DNA of 64,000 nt from Amphiura filiformis. Lineage: Eukaryota > Echinodermata > Ophiuroidea > Amphilepidida > Amphiuridae. Location of the stretch: contig NC_092628.1 of assembly GCF_039555335.1 (NCBI RefSeq), forward strand, positions 38,276,965-38,340,964. The letters are read 5' to 3'. Position numbers and translations under genes: made by a program. Under the pieces are notes generated by a model. That model was given only the letters and a program-made list of their open reading frames with translations, was not told the DNA's origin and made no database searches. This document shows positions 50,434 to 62,950 of this stretch, in pieces; the stretch's first letter is position 1, and every line of letters starts with the position of its first letter.

Positions 50434-53202
50434 TCAGACATCAAATCGACGATCGACTGTTGTTTTCATCTTAATCAATTCACGTAAACAACGCCAAAAC
50501 AATTCCTGTCCAGCTCTATCTTTCGGCCATCTTAAATATCCCTTTTTACAAAGAAATTGTCTTAACCACATAGTCATTTTGTTTTCTGGAATAGGCTTCA
50601 ATAGTATAAGAATCAAAACATCTTGCCCTTCGTTTAGGAGTCTCAACCAGGCATGTTGCGTTTCAAAATAACACCATTCACTTTCCAGATAACTTGGTGA
50701 TAATACCACCAATGTTTTGCGGCTGTTGTGGATTGCTTCTGATATGGTTTCAAGTAGAGGAGTCCCTGGAACAAAATCTCTGGCATGGCCGATACACAAA
50801 CGAAATGGTTCTATGCCTTCTTCCAGATTAGGCCTCAAATTATTTAGTACCCATGCTAGATCTATATCATTGTCATGAGCGTAAGAAACAAAAACATCGT
50901 ATCGAAGTAGATTTGCGTTGACAGGATGATCTTCCCCTTCTTCTCCTTCTTCCATTAGAGGTTGGTATTGTCTTCGCCGATTACATAAAATAAATAACAA
51001 ATATCTGATATGCCATCTGTATTTGATCACGACAATTGTGATTAAACATAAAGTCAAACCAGCTGAAACGCCAATGCTAACATAAAATATCAAATATGAT
51101 TTACAGTCTAAGTTTATTTCTGTTATACTCAACCCTTTGAATCCCTTAGGCGTATTACATTTGTACATTTCATTCGGTTTTAGAAAAACTTTGTTGTCTG
51201 TTAAAATCCAGTTCTTAAAAGGCCGTATTGCGCAAGTGCAATCAAACGGATTGCCGCTTAAATCAAGCTGTGTCAGGTGTAGAGCAGATGCGTTGACCAG
51301 TTCTACAAATTCTTCTGGAACTACACTAATGGAATTGTGCGAAATATTGAGATGAACTAAGTTGAACAGTTGTACTACTCCATCTAGTGCAACCAATCTA
51401 TTATTTCCTATATCTAGATATTGTAAGTTTTTCAATGACGTCAACGTTTCTCTGTTAAGTTCCTGAATGTAATTGTCATTTAAATCTAGATATTCAACAT
51501 TGGGAGTGGTGACGTTAAACTGCATATCAATAACTGATCCTAGTTTATTCGAAGCCAAAGTCAGATATGTCAAGTTATGTAAATGCACCTGTTTGTGCCA
51601 TTTCTTTTCCAAGTCTCGGACCAAAGTAAAACTCTTCGTTAAGTCTAGAATATGAAGAGTTGCGAGACCTCCAAACGTAATGCGCATCTTATTCACGTAA
51701 GTATCCTTTAATGACAAAGTTTGCAATTGTGGAGCTTTGTTAATGAGATCCAATGGCAAAATGATTATTTTGTGTAGTTCAGGGTAGTTGAAGCTTATTT
51801 TGCTCAGAAAAGGTAACGCCATTGTCCAAGCGTTGGTTTCAAGTGGTAGTATAGATGTTATTGAACTCAAATTCAATACTTCCAGATACGTGAGTTTGTG
51901 TATCCATGGCCCGATATACCTTATAGGATTGCCTGAAAGGTCCAACTGTTTCAAAGACCTAACACTTTCGAATGAATTTTGGTCGAAGTACCCAGTATAA
52001 CTATTGAAACTTAGGTCGAGCAACTGGAGCGATCCAGTTTTGTTGAAAGCACTGAATGCATCGACAGGTAGTATGTTCATTCCATTTCCCGCAAGATACA
52101 GATCCTGTAAATTCCCAAGACCATAAAATGCTTTATCGGATACATGCTGCATTGAATGAGAAACCCAAGAAACACGTAAGATAATGAGGTTGCTGAACAA
52201 TCTAAATGGGGAATCATATATTCCACTTACGTAAGAAAGGTCTAAGTTCAGTTCTAATAGAGTGATGTTCCATTTAGAAATGAAATCCAAAGTTGTGGTC
52301 GTAATTTTGGCATCTGGTGGAGCAAGGTATATTTGTAGGTAATGTAATAATTCTGTTTCCATATAGGGAATACACTCTTGCGCTTCGTAAAACGTCGACA
52401 TAAACTGAATATGCCGAAGAGGTGCCAATGTTCTATTGTCAACTATAGTTTCTGGGGGGACATCCCAGGCAAAATAGAGAAATATTAATGGCAAATCGGC
52501 GGCATTCTCAAAAGTAGCGTTGTTTATTTCTGAGACTCCAGAGCTGGAACGTAACAATAGGGTAGTCAGATTTGTCAGGTTTCTGAAGCCTTCTCCAAGG
52601 AAGAACGAGGTAAAATAACTTCTGCTCAGGTCTAACGTTTGAAGTGACTGCAATGGAGCTAGGGCATGATCAGGAATCGATGAGAATTTATTACTTTTTA
52701 AGTTTAGCCAACGCAAGTCTAACAAGTCATCGAAAATACCATTAGGTAAATGTTTCAGAAAATTATAAGACAGGTTAAGCTTGCGTAGTTGGAACAAACG
52801 GGTAAACGCTGTCACAGAAATGTCAGCAATCCGTGTAGTGCTGAGGATCAACTTTTCTAACAACGCGATATTTGAAAAGGTATTTTCAGGTATGGTTCCC
52901 AACTCGTTATATTGCAAATAAATGACTTTAAGGCTTTTATGTCCAGAAAATTGTGATTGGTTTACTTTCGTCAGACGGTTTACACTCAAGTCCACAAGTG
53001 TGATAGAACATGGAAGATCTGGAACAGCAGTTAGGTTTCTCTCGGCACAGTGCAACTTGGAAACATTGTACAATTTACATGGTAGAATTCCTCTAGGATA
53101 CCTGTAGTTAATAGATGAGGTATGGTGGTCCTGTTGGTACGCTAAGACATGCAACTGTACAAATATCGTTGTAACTGTAAGTAAAAAGCGTGTGGTAGCC
53201 AT
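50434..53202 (-). CDS. Toll-like receptor, single-exon, 922 residues
   Basis: Intact intronless ORF. A signal peptide covers about residues 1-22 (MATTRFLLTVTTIF...). A cysteine-bounded N-terminal cap (C42, C52, C64) is followed by some twenty leucine-rich repeats to about residue 640, then a single C-terminal cap starting NPFDCTCAIRPF (C655, C657). A membrane helix from about 703 (YLIFYVSIGVSAGLTLCLIT) is followed by basic residues. The TIR domain runs from Y768: box 1 YDVFVSYA, box 2 with RDFVPG at 808-813, box 3 FW at 902-903. All three boxes and the box 2 proline are kept, so MyD88-type adaptor signalling is expected from family knowledge. The single LRRCT marks the vertebrate-like (single cysteine cluster) architecture. 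Start: G at -3 and G at +4. Intronless TLRs in large families are typical of echinoderms, but only one lies here. The ligand is not inferable. ORFs on the opposite strand are shadows. Confidence 0.97.
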   Translation of the reverse strand: MATTRFLLTVTTIFVQLHVLAYQQDHHTSSINYRYPRGILPCKLYNVSKLHCAERNLTAVPDLPCSITLVDLSVNRLTKVNQSQFSGHKSLKVIYLQYNELGTIPENTFSNIALLEKLILSTTRIADISVTAFTRLFQLRKLNLSYNFLKHLPNGIFDDLLDLRWLNLKSNKFSSIPDHALAPLQSLQTLDLSRSYFTSFFLGEGFRNLTNLTTLLLRSSSGVSEINNATFENAADLPLIFLYFAWDVPPETIVDNRTLAPLRHIQFMSTFYEAQECIPYMETELLHYLQIYLAPPDAKITTTTLDFISKWNITLLELNLDLSYVSGIYDSPFRLFSNLIILRVSWVSHSMQHVSDKAFYGLGNLQDLYLAGNGMNILPVDAFSAFNKTGSLQLLDLSFNSYTGYFDQNSFESVRSLKQLDLSGNPIRYIGPWIHKLTYLEVLNLSSITSILPLETNAWTMALPFLSKISFNYPELHKIIILPLDLINKAPQLQTLSLKDTYVNKMRITFGGLATLHILDLTKSFTLVRDLEKKWHKQVHLHNLTYLTLASNKLGSVIDMQFNVTTPNVEYLDLNDNYIQELNRETLTSLKNLQYLDIGNNRLVALDGVVQLFNLVHLNISHNSISVVPEEFVELVNASALHLTQLDLSGNPFDCTCAIRPFKNWILTDNKVFLKPNEMYKCNTPKGFKGLSITEINLDCKSYLIFYVSIGVSAGLTLCLITIVVIKYRWHIRYLLFILCNRRRQYQPLMEEGEEGEDHPVNANLLRYDVFVSYAHDNDIDLAWVLNNLRPNLEEGIEPFRLCIGHARDFVPGTPLLETISEAIHNSRKTLVVLSPSYLESEWCYFETQHAWLRLLNEGQDVLILILLKPIPENKMTMWLRQFLCKKGYLRWPKDRAGQELFWRCLRELIKMKTTVDRRFDV

Positions 53203-53295
53203 TTCTACAGGTTTGCATGCATCCTTATCATCCTTATCAAACCTCCGTACTTGTAACAGCTCCGCCTTACATAATAATTCACAGAGATTCGTGCC

Positions 53296-53307
53296 AAATA
53301 TATATTA
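53296..53307 (-). promoter_or_regulatory. Possible TATA box of the TLR
   Basis: Minus-strand AATATATATT lies about 95-105 nt upstream of the start codon, a usable position if the 5' UTR is short. No other core promoter element was identified. Confidence 0.25.
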
Positions 53308-53339
53308 AGAGTTAAACTCATGTGACTATAAGTCTTGTT

Positions 53340-54590
53340 TCGCTTCTTAACTAACAATAAATCTCCAGTCCTTCACCAACTACATGGTCACTTAAGGGTA
53401 CGTTCTGTAGTGAGAATTTATTGAACGATTTTTACTCATTGTTTAACAACGCAGTAATGGTGCGAAAAGTAATTCGTGGATATATTTCTACATATTAATG
53501 AAATGACACCCCTTATACCAATACTTGGGATCTCTTTAATAGAACACATACCATATGTTATCTTTATATTACATGCAAAAAAAATTAAAAATATTAAAAA
53601 AAACCGACACAGGTACTAGATTTAATTTCAACCAAGCATTTCACTGTTTCGTAGTGAATGTGGATGTGAATGACGGTGTGCTACCATTCATACTACAGTT
53701 CATTCATAAAAATATCAAACTCACTCAATAGTATCGACCATAAAGTATATTCTAGCCAAATTTGGATACCATCCGGCACAAATACACAAATATTATCCAC
53801 AGAAATATATACGCTAGAAATTCGCACACACAGAACAAATGGTTATTTCCCGTTACACTGTGGATCAAGGAAAGGTTATTTGCATAGTAATTACACTATT
53901 GAATTGTAAATTGGGTGATGATGTCGAAGCTCATTAAAGTTTGTATTGCAACTTGTTATAATGTGTGTGTGTCATCTTTCTTTGTCTCAATATTTGAGTG
54001 CAAACACTAGTCGCTTGGTCATGTCCCTTCCTACCATGAAGCAATGCTCCAACCTACCTTAATGTCCTATCCTGATAATTCGGCGAAGCTTATGTTGCCT
54101 CGTGGGGGGAGTCATGCGGCTCATGCATATAGTCACTGGAAACTGATGGTACCAATTTATTATTTTAATACAGACTGCAATATATTTCCTGGAAAATTTA
54201 ACTGTAAGAAACAAAGAACTTTTTTAATCTTTCAACTTGATTTATAGATAAAATTTTTAAAAGCTGCTCTAAGAACTGCAAGGTAGGTGCCTCCTTAAGC
54301 AATATCGAAAGCGCCAATGGTATTCTTAATAGATACCAAGTCTTATCTTATCGTGTAGCTGGTTTCAGTTTGGGCGCAATGAGTGGGCTAATTAAGCTTA
54401 ATTACGATGAAACAATGAAATGTATGGTTTCGCTCGTCTCATATTTCATTCTTTTAACTGCTAGGATTTAATCTCAGTTTCACATTGTGACACATAGTGC
54501 ACCGTGTCCTTGGGCTGTACTAACCTTCATCTTTTACTTCTCACTTGCCTCAATTTGGCAGAATTGTCGAATTTCTGCTTATAAGTTATT
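53340..54590. other. Region upstream of the TLR, no gene seen
   Basis: AT-rich, with a few short ORFs of no recognisable content. None recurs elsewhere in the window. Confidence 0.45.
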
Positions 54591-54594
54591 GATT

Positions 54595-54910
54595 TAAGGT
54601 AATACACTATTTTAAAGTGTTGCGATTTGGTAGTTCACAACATCTTGCGAATGGTAGTGAGCTTCGGCAAAAATTGCACTGCTCATTTCCTTGAGAGCGT
54701 GTAAAAGAATTCAAATATCACAGAAATGCTTTTATAGGTCCTGTGGTTCTTGAGTTATGATGTAAAGAGGGCTGAAACAACACTTTTGTTAAATGTACAT
54801 AACTCATTAACAACAATAAATTAAGCAAGTTTTCAAAGTATATTGTAGAATGAACTTTTGCAAAACATCAAAGTGTTATTTTTCAATAATATATTGATTC
54901 AGACAATAAA
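54595..54910. repeat. Short inverted-repeat segment beside composite repeat
   Basis: Begins TTAAGGTAATACACTATTTT and ends AAAAATAGTGTAT (an inverse of AATACACTATTTT), about 315 bp. A small MITE, or the outer part of the composite repeat that follows. Confidence 0.5.
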
Positions 54911-56176
54911 AATAGTGTATCAATCTGAACTAGGGCCACGGACAAACCGCGGCTCGTGAGTCATCCTATATGTTGCAGGGATAGGGAGGGGCGACCATGA
55001 TAGGACCGTATGGGGGGTGATTGTGGGCAGTCGTTTTCGGCAATTTTCCTTTGGATTTTCTAAATTTTCAATTTTAAAAATTATCCTGGATGATATCTGT
55101 CGTGAAATAAATCAATGCTTCTATAGGCTTTAATAGGCCTAGTATATAGGCCTATTTATACCCTGATTATGCAATATATAGGCCTACAACAATAACTACA
55201 ACAACAATAACAAAACCAACAACCAATATTTTGTTATTACTAATTTGTAAAAATAGGGCCTATATTCATATGCCGCGCCTATTAGACTAGTATAGGCCTA
55301 AAAATTCCTGAATTATATAATGAAAAAAAAACCGGGAAAAACAATCAATCAATCGCTGCAGTCAGAAATAAAGAAAGAAACGAACAAGAAAAAAGAAAAA
55401 AAGTGAGAGAAAAATAAAATAAACTAAATGGAATGGACCACATCGGGACTCGAACACGTACCAAAGTTTCCCAGCTCAAAACTATAGCATTGTATATAGT
55501 CCAGCGTGAGTCCAACGCGCTAACCGATTGAGCCACTGAGAGACATATAGAAATGACTGATCTCAAACTGACTATTATGGAATAGTGTATAACAGGCTCT
55601 TATGATAAACAAGCTCAATACCGCTGTAAATGTCGGAGGTATCGATGGCGAAAAACCTCGTTTTTTGCAAAAGTAGCTTAAATTTGGAGTGAAATTCAAA
55701 TGGTAAAGTAAGCGACAGACATTTGAGAAATAATGTAGGCAGTTAGAAATCAAAATTAACGTTCCACAATCCAGATATCGATAATGTAACATAACAGTGT
55801 TTTGTGTTAATAAAATTTAATCGGTACTGTATTTGGTTCTTCCCCATGGCAACATTATTTCTTTGGTCGATTTGTAGTACAATACATAAAAGGAGAAAAC
55901 AATCACTCGGCGTGGTTTTATACGGAGCGAACATTTGAAAAAAACTGCATGGAACGCGTTTTTGATCTTGTGAACATGGTGCGTAAAAATGATTTAAACG
56001 AAGGATTTTCAAACGGATTCTAAAAATGTGTATAAACACACAAAAATAATGTAAAGATACATCCATGCACCAACATTTGACTCACTGCGATATTTGATTG
56101 CTGAGAAAACGCGGTTTTAGAGAACAACTTTATACGTCTTTTATACGTTTTTATACGTTTCTTCGTTTAACCTTAA
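54911..56176 (-). repeat. Composite 1.3-kb dispersed repeat, copy 2 (inverted)
   Basis: Reverse complement of 6983-8284 from GATACACTATT to TTAAGGTT, lacking the roughly 35-bp stretch that copy 1 has near 7350-7385. Contains the tRNA-like segment at 55430-55548. Both ends of the match coincide with TTAAGG-type words, but no terminal inverted repeat was proven. Confidence 0.75.
55430..55548 (-). pseudogene. Decayed tRNA-like segment, second copy
   Basis: On the minus strand: CTCAGTGGCTCAATCGGTTA and, about 95 bp later, GTGTTCGAGTCCC. It has the same extra insert as the copy at 7664. Not a credible functional tRNA. Confidence 0.6.
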
Positions 56177-56179
56177 CCC

Positions 56180-57140
56180 ATGATATAAACATAATGCACC
56201 GATGATGCACCTCAAGTTTAATCTTAATTTCGGTCGCAATTTTGACATTCATCAGGATTCTGACATCTCCCCGGGGGGTTAGTGACTTTTGAATGTGGGC
56301 CAAGTGTCCATACAGGTGACTGATTTCTAACCTGGGTTGCCAGTCTCCAGATGAAGGTCAAAGTTGTGACCACAGAGGTCCACTATACACAAGAGACGAA
56401 CCATTGTACATGTTCACGTAACCTCCTTTGCATAATTTTGGAGGTAGCGGATCGTATTCTGATTCGTTGAACTTCTAATTAGCATACTTTTGGAGGTTTC
56501 CATATTTGAGTTTACCTAATTAATTATTAATGACCTGAACGACATTGTTTACATCAGCACGTCATGGAGCTTGTTACTCGACCGATTCGAAACATGAAAA
56601 ACATTTGCACTTTTCTTTCCATTAATGTTATATCATTAGCGGAGGTGTTAGGTTTTTTTTATATAAGGAAAATATTCCTGGCGATGACCCCATGTTGACA
56701 ATGGCTAAATATGCTGTATTAATTCAGGAAAGGTCCGACGATTTGTCCGCCATTTTTGCCCTTCAGATTTTAAGGTAATTTAGTAGACCAGTCGTTTTCG
56801 TTATCATAACTACAGATTGCATAATTGGAAAGTGAACTTCGACGTACGTGATGCGAAAAAGTCTTGCCGTACCTATTTTGATTCATTTACATGCATGTTT
56901 CAGCCGAGACGGTTACGTTTGCGGCCACGCAGCGGTATACAGATAAGCTCATCTTGTTTTACTAAAGTAAAACATCTTTGGTTGTGACCGAAATTAATTT
57001 TGAGGTCATAGGTTAAAATATCAAATTATGATGAGTACTTATAAAAGTAAACTTTCATTTTTTGGTCTTCAAATGTGTATCTAATTCCCCTGCCACATTA
57101 CCATGCCAATTGCCGCTCATGATGGACCAACCAATGACAA
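56180..57140. other. Intergenic, no gene seen
   Basis: A small hairpin, TTTTACTAAAGTAAAAC, lies near 56958. Nothing else is recognised. Confidence 0.4.
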
Positions 57141-57146
57141 GCCTAG

Positions 57147-57222
57147 TCTCGGTCCCAGCCCATTTGTGCTCCTTCGTCACTAAACAAACATTTTAGTGAC
57201 GGAGGATGGGACCGAGACAATG
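57147..57222. repeat. Hairpin with GTCTCGGTCCCA arms
   Basis: GTCTCGGTCCCA and TCCTTCGTCACTAAA are followed, after a 7-bp loop, by TTTAGTGACGGAGGATGGGA and CCGAGAC. A related left arm, inverted, recurs at 63360-63403. Confidence 0.75.
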
Positions 57223-57229
57223 ACAAGCC

Positions 57230-58490
57230 TTGATTTTGTCCGTTTGTCAGCATTAAACATGCAGTAAAACTGACTTTCGCCACAAAATTCGAAACTTCAA
57301 CCAAAATTTTCATAAATACCTTTTGTACAGTCACATGGATTCATTGATAGCTATTGTTTAATCAACTTTAATGTTCAGTTACCATGTATGATTGACAGAC
57401 CCATTGACAATTAACCAACCGGATAGGCGTTTTGGATTCGTATTGTATCTTTTGTTTGAGTTACAACAAGTGAGCAGATACTGATCAGATGTAGAAAACC
57501 CAGAGGGATATAATGGGTGTTGAGAAAGAGAGAATCCCTAATTAAAGAACTAATACGAGCGTATGAAAACCGAATCAAAGATTAGAACTGATATGAGCCC
57601 GTTGACTAAAAGAGTTTAAAGTGCCGGTATTGGTTATTAAAACATATGGCACTATTGTGAATATCAGGGGAAATTCAAAAAGCATTTTATTACCCAAACT
57701 GAACATCATCGCTCTCCTATTCTCGTTCTAGTTCTACTGGATATCTGGGTAGACAACGTTATTGCGCCCTATTGTGTCGACCATTTTGTGTCGAACACTG
57801 CAACAGTTGCTGCTAGAGCGAGTCGAAGGGTAGCATGACTTAGCAGTGTTTGCACTCATATTGAGACAAATAAAGCTGGTAAGGCGGAAGTCTACTGTTT
57901 TTTGTTTGTCCTGGGTTACGTTATTGTAAGTGTCACGTTGGAAAGTGTTGCAATATCGATATTAATTTTTTATCGATGTTAATTAAGAAAATATAAAATC
58001 CCCATTGGAATAATGGTATTTCACGACTTTGGGTAAACACAACGATACTAATCATGTTAATGATCATGCTATAATTACTTCTGACATCGAAAAATTAAAT
58101 CTTTCTATAAAATGTTATTATTTAAATTCCAAAATTAAGGGTACGGAAGTTTTTGCGTACAGTATAGAGGGCCGAGAGGATCATAATAAAAATTATATTG
58201 AGAAAAATCAAAGATGTTTTGGTGTACGAATTGTATTGTAATGAATTACTGACGTAAATGTAAACAATGAAAAAAATTGTAATCCATCAAAAAACAAACC
58301 TTTTATATAAGTTCTAAATTTAACGTAAGTACGTAAGTAAAAACGGTTAAAAAACGCAAACCATGGTCTTTTTTTAATAAATGCAGTGCCGATTATTAAA
58401 TTTTTATTTTTATGTAGGAAAATTTTGGCGAACATGACAAAAACACTGTTTTGTTATACATGTATTACTATTAGCGATCTTAATTATAAT
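57230..58490. other. Intergenic, no gene seen
   Basis: No gene or recurring repeat was recognised. Short opposing ORFs near 58200-58430 have no recognisable content. Confidence 0.4.
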
Positions 58491-58494
58491 AGCC

Positions 58495-58950
58495 TGCGCA
58501 TGGTTGTAATCACGCTATTGCACATAATGCGCTTTGATTATTCCGGCAATTGATTTAGCGCGCTGGTCTATGAAAATTTTTAAAACCTGGGTTCTAGTCC
58601 CTGTGTTGTTATTTTTTTTTCCTCTCTGTTTTCTTTCTTTCCTTCTTTTTACATTTTTTCTTTTTTCTTTATTCTTTTTTTCCGTCTTTTCTTGTTTTAT
58701 GGTTATTGTTGTATATCATTGCGTAATCTGGGTAATATGGCCCATCAGCATTGACCCCCCCCCCCCCCCCCCCCACCCCACACCCCCATCATGTACACCC
58801 CTCCCAAGTTTCATATTTTCATAGGTTCGTGATGGTCTTTTGCATGTGGCTTGATAGGCATATACTATGTACGCATCAGTTCATTCTCTTCTGCATGGCT
58901 GTTTCTGTTATTAACGTATGCCCATTTGGAATCAAGCACATGAAATCCCC
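58495..58950 (+). repeat. Diverged relative of the composite repeat
   Basis: A tRNA-like part (ATTGATTTAGCGCGCTGG, GGGTTCTAGTCCC at about 58540-58602) is followed by a T-rich and C-run region and then TTCTGCATGGCTGTTTC, which matches 8305-8360. It is arranged as in 7664-8360 but without the upstream half. Confidence 0.55.
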
Positions 58951-58959
58951 ACGTAATAA

Positions 58960-61005
58960 CCTTAACTTAATTGAAGCATCAGAAAACAAGGTGCATTTTT
59001 TCTCATTTCGACAGTAAAATTTAAGATATGTTTCGTTTGACAATTGAATTAGAACGTAGTGGATTGTGGTAACCACACCGGAATGTGCGTAAATATATCC
59101 TATGTGGCATTGTTACACTCGTTTTTGTTTCTCATATCTCAAAACTGCTGGGGCAATACAATTCAAAATTTGGTTATTTGTCAAAAGCCCAAATGTTAGA
59201 TAGAAACCTCCGGTAGGAAACAGAACATGAACAGATTAGACCACGCGTTCACACCCTTTGTTTCATCCGTCATAAAAAAAAATGATATATTTACACCCAA
59301 ACGACTTAAGCTAATCGTAGATCCATCCTTTGAGCTATTATTATTTTTACTCCAGCACCTTGCCCGGGAGGTAGGACCGACCATCCATCAAAGATGACAA
59401 TAGTGCGGGGTTGGTGAGACTATGTTTCACCAGTAAAGTACATGATTTTCATTTCCCTCTTGTAAAATTATTTCAAGAGATATTGACTTTTTACTTGTTT
59501 TTACTTGTTTTAAATAGTAATTTCCTTTAAAATTTAAGAGAAAATTCGGTGAAAATAACATGTTCCTAGAATTTTTAGCCGAAAATCAATTCTGCCTGTA
59601 CATAGGGGTGCTCACATTATGACATCATAAGGATATTATGTGGTGAATGTTTGTCCTTATTTAGGGATCACTGGATAACTGGATAAAGGAGACCCATTGA
59701 TACATATAGTCCGTGTTACAAAATATGGCTCCGCAGTTCTGGGGTTAAGGGGTTCCAATATTTGGCTGACTGGAAAAGACATAACTGTGTAAAAGAACCA
59801 AAGCATGTGAGTTATGCGATTTTTCGTCAACAGAAATTGCACGTGTGCCGGACATGAACCAAATTCTATATCGAAATTTAATGTACACGTGTTGTTGTTT
59901 TTCTATTGATTTTTACTTAATAAATAGGACAGCCCAATATTTCCATTAATCTACCACGCAAAATATATGTGTGACGTCAAAACCGCGGGCGATTTCCGTC
60001 TAAGGAAATCGCAAAACTCACATCCTATGCCTAGTAGTATTTAACACGATAGGCAACGACAGTTTCTACTCGCAGGTGCTGTCTGTTGACTTCTGTGGTA
60101 AATTGCGTCGGGTGCTAGTTGGGCCAAACCAGCTTGGAAAAAAACCAAACTCAAGTCTAGATTTCTAATACCCAGTTCCGTAACCAGATGAGCCCCCCAA
60201 AAAAAAATAATCACAAAAAATTCCCAGTGCTAGCGTAGCGAGGAAAAATAAAATTGGTAAAAAAGTCCAAATTTTGAAATAAAATCCCACTTTTTCAAAA
60301 TCTGTTCCCCCACCTCAGTCCAGTCCACATTTTCACAATCAGCCTCCCCCAAATGTAATCTGAGAATACACATTTGTATTTGAATTTGAATACACAGTTG
60401 GCCTTGTAAAAAGTGAGTACTCCTGGTACTGTGATTGCGCATAAAACTAATGGAAGTGAACAAATTCAAACGTTCCAGTACATGTGTATTCCGGTTACTT
60501 AGGCACGTTTTTAAGATCAATAGATTATTAAGCAAGCGTAGATTAACGGTATTCTCACTCGTTCATCAAGAGAAACAATCTAGATTGATATAACACTACT
60601 ATTTCGGAACAACCTTTTAACGAAATGTCCCTCACTTATCTGTTGAACTGAACACCGACGCTTGATAAATATAAAATGGTCCCGGAAAATGGCACTTTTG
60701 TGTAGTGTCTTCCTTCCCGTCATGAAGATGACTCCGGGTGATATTGAATTCTGTTTTGAATAAACTTGCACGCCAACATTTCCGTACAAAATGCTCATAT
60801 TACGTAATGCAATATGTTTACATCCGATCCAGCACACGAGCAGGTTTATTTTGCGTACTCAGTGTGTTGGTTGTCGTCACGTTCCTTTTGATTCCACGAA
60901 TTCGTATTGCTTTGCTGTTTATATTATCATGAAGGTGAATTAATAATAATAAAAATAATCTTCAAGAGCAACATATTTTTATGTTGGCCTTATTAAACAA
61001 CATTG
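58960..61005. other. Intergenic, no gene seen
   Basis: No convincing gene, RNA gene or repeat. A small hairpin (GCGATTTCCGTCTAAGGAAATCGC) lies near 59989-60012. Confidence 0.4.
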
Positions 61006-61009
61006 GGCT

Positions 61010-61150
61010 GTTCCATTTGTAACCATACATCCCCTATGGAAGACATGTCTTAATCTCCCCACATTTCAAATGGAGTCACCCCATTTGAAAGTCACACTCC
61101 CTGTGTGGGAGATTAAGGTTATGGATTTTAACTGGAATATCCCACAAGGC
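61010..61150. repeat. Fold-back MITE, about 140 bp
   Basis: GGGCTGTTCCATTTGTAACC, CATCCCCTATGGAAG and TCTTAATCTCCCACA-like words are answered inversely by TGTGGGAGATTAAGG, CATAACC-type and GGAATATCCC. Imperfect palindrome. Confidence 0.55.
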
Positions 61151-61433
61151 TTTATTCCATGAGCAAGAATACCCATAGAATGATTATTTTGGAGTGACAA
61201 CATTTAAGGGGTCTCAAGGGACCCTTTTCAAGTTAGCCATTTATTGAAATGTAAACATGACATATATCATGAAAGCTTATGGAAGTCCCATGGTTGGCAA
61301 TTCTTCCTACGAATATGAAAATTAGTTCCGCATTTCAGCCAAGATATTCTTCCGGTGTATTTTCCTTGATACCAAAGTTTGCAATGAGTAATAATACAGT
61401 GTGTAACGAAACAAAAAAAAATAATTTTTCATA

Positions 61434-61506
61434 AGCTGCAGTTTGTCACTCTGGGTGACAAACTGCAGACTCTGGGTGACAAACTGCAAACTCTGGGTGA
61501 CAAACA
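61434..61506. repeat. Short tandem repeat, CTCTGGGTGACAAACTGCA units
   Basis: Three direct copies of CTCTGGGTGACAAACTGCA-like 22-bp units. The first is preceded by the inverse CTGCAGTTTGTCA, so the array starts with a small palindrome. Confidence 0.85.
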
Positions 61507-61670
61507 TTGGTTTATGTGTTCTTACCAGCCATAAAAGGTCGTAAACAAATACTATATTTTTCAACAGGGGATAACCTAAAAAAAAGGTCACCATTTATCT
61601 GCTTAGCTCGCTAAGAAATGAGACATATTGACTTATTTTAGGCTAATTTCATTCCAAACTGAATTGCCCC

Positions 61671-62337
61671 TTAAGGGATCTAAAATGAGCGTTTATTGCG
61701 TTTCGACAGTATTTTTTGTGGGACATGAGAGCACCTCAGAACTATCGAATTGCATTCTGAATACGAAGCATGTCTTTCTGATATCAAATAATTTTCATTT
61801 TTGAAAATCACAATATAATACAAATTTTATGACAAATTATAAAAATTTGATATTTTTCAAATTTTGATATATAGCAGTCCTCGAAGTAAATTATATAAAT
61901 CTAATGATATATTCTTAAAGTGTATTTAGCAGGGAGGAAAAGCCGACGGTCAATTGAAAATTTTGACCTTTCATTTTGAAGATATGGATTTTTTCCCAAA
62001 AAGACCTTCTTTTTGTTTGGTGTTTTGGGGAAAAAAATCCATATCTTCAATACGAAAGGTCAAAATTTTCAATTGATCGTCGGCTTTTTATCCCACCTAC
62101 ATACACTTTAAGTATAAATCATCAGATTTATAATGTTTACTTCAAGTACTGTTAAATATCAAAAATATCAATTTTAATGATTTGTCATAAAATGTGTATT
62201 AAATTGCGAATTTCAAAAAATCAAAATATTTGATATCAGAATGACATTCTTCGTATTCAGAATGCAATTCGATATGTCTGATGTGCTCTAATGTCCCAAA
62301 ATAAATACTGTCCAAACGTTCATTCCCCAGCCCTTAA
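61671..62337. mobile_element. Palindromic TTAA-flanked MITE, copy 2
   Basis: 667 bp, nearly identical in plan and sequence to 4094-4759, bounded by TTAAGGG and CCCTTAA. The flanks outside the TTAA differ between the two copies, which places the termini exactly. Confidence 0.85.
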
Positions 62338-62339
62338 GT

Positions 62340-62940
62340 GGCCCCTCAAAATACTGATCTTTTTATTCCTTTACATTGAGAGAGCATCGAAAAGACTTTA
62401 ACATAACCAAACTAGTTATCCAATAAAGAAGAAGAAAGACATTGTGATGTAGACAGCCACCCATCGTTGGAAAGGTCATACAGTTCATATTTCCATCACT
62501 TTTGAAATTTTCCTAAGATTGACAATTATTTTGTATGACAAATAGGAGTGGGCACGTATAATATTTCTCTGTAGAATTATTATAGGACAGAGAGAAAATC
62601 CGGCTGAGTAATATCGACCAATGAAGTAGTAGAAATAAGATCAAATAAGCACGAACACTCGAACTTTCTAGGAATTCAGTAAGAGGTTGATGCTTTGTTT
62701 GTTTAACGTATGCCCTTGGCAAAAGTTTAAAAGAAGCCAAGAACAATAAAGTCTCAGTAAACCGAAGGCGTTGTTCTAATAAATCCTTTTATCAGTTTCA
62801 AATGTCATATCTGTGTGGCTAGAGGAACTGCAAAGACAAAATAAACACGTAAACAATTATTTTGTTTTCAAAACAGCTATTATGTTCTTGGAGAGGTTCA
62901 TTAGGTTTGTAGAAAGTCATTATATACATTTTCATCTTGC
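62340..62940. other. Intergenic or 5' region of a possible gene
   Basis: No gene recognised. An in-frame ATG at 62813 precedes the possible exon described next. Confidence 0.35.
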
Positions 62941-62950
62941 CAAAACCAAA

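Noticed and set aside
51137-53107. Several plus-strand ORFs of 60-72 codons
   Set aside because: Antisense shadows of the TLR coding sequence.
61434-61506. CRISPR-like array of short repeats
   Set aside because: Three adjoining direct units without spacers in eukaryotic DNA; it is a simple tandem repeat.
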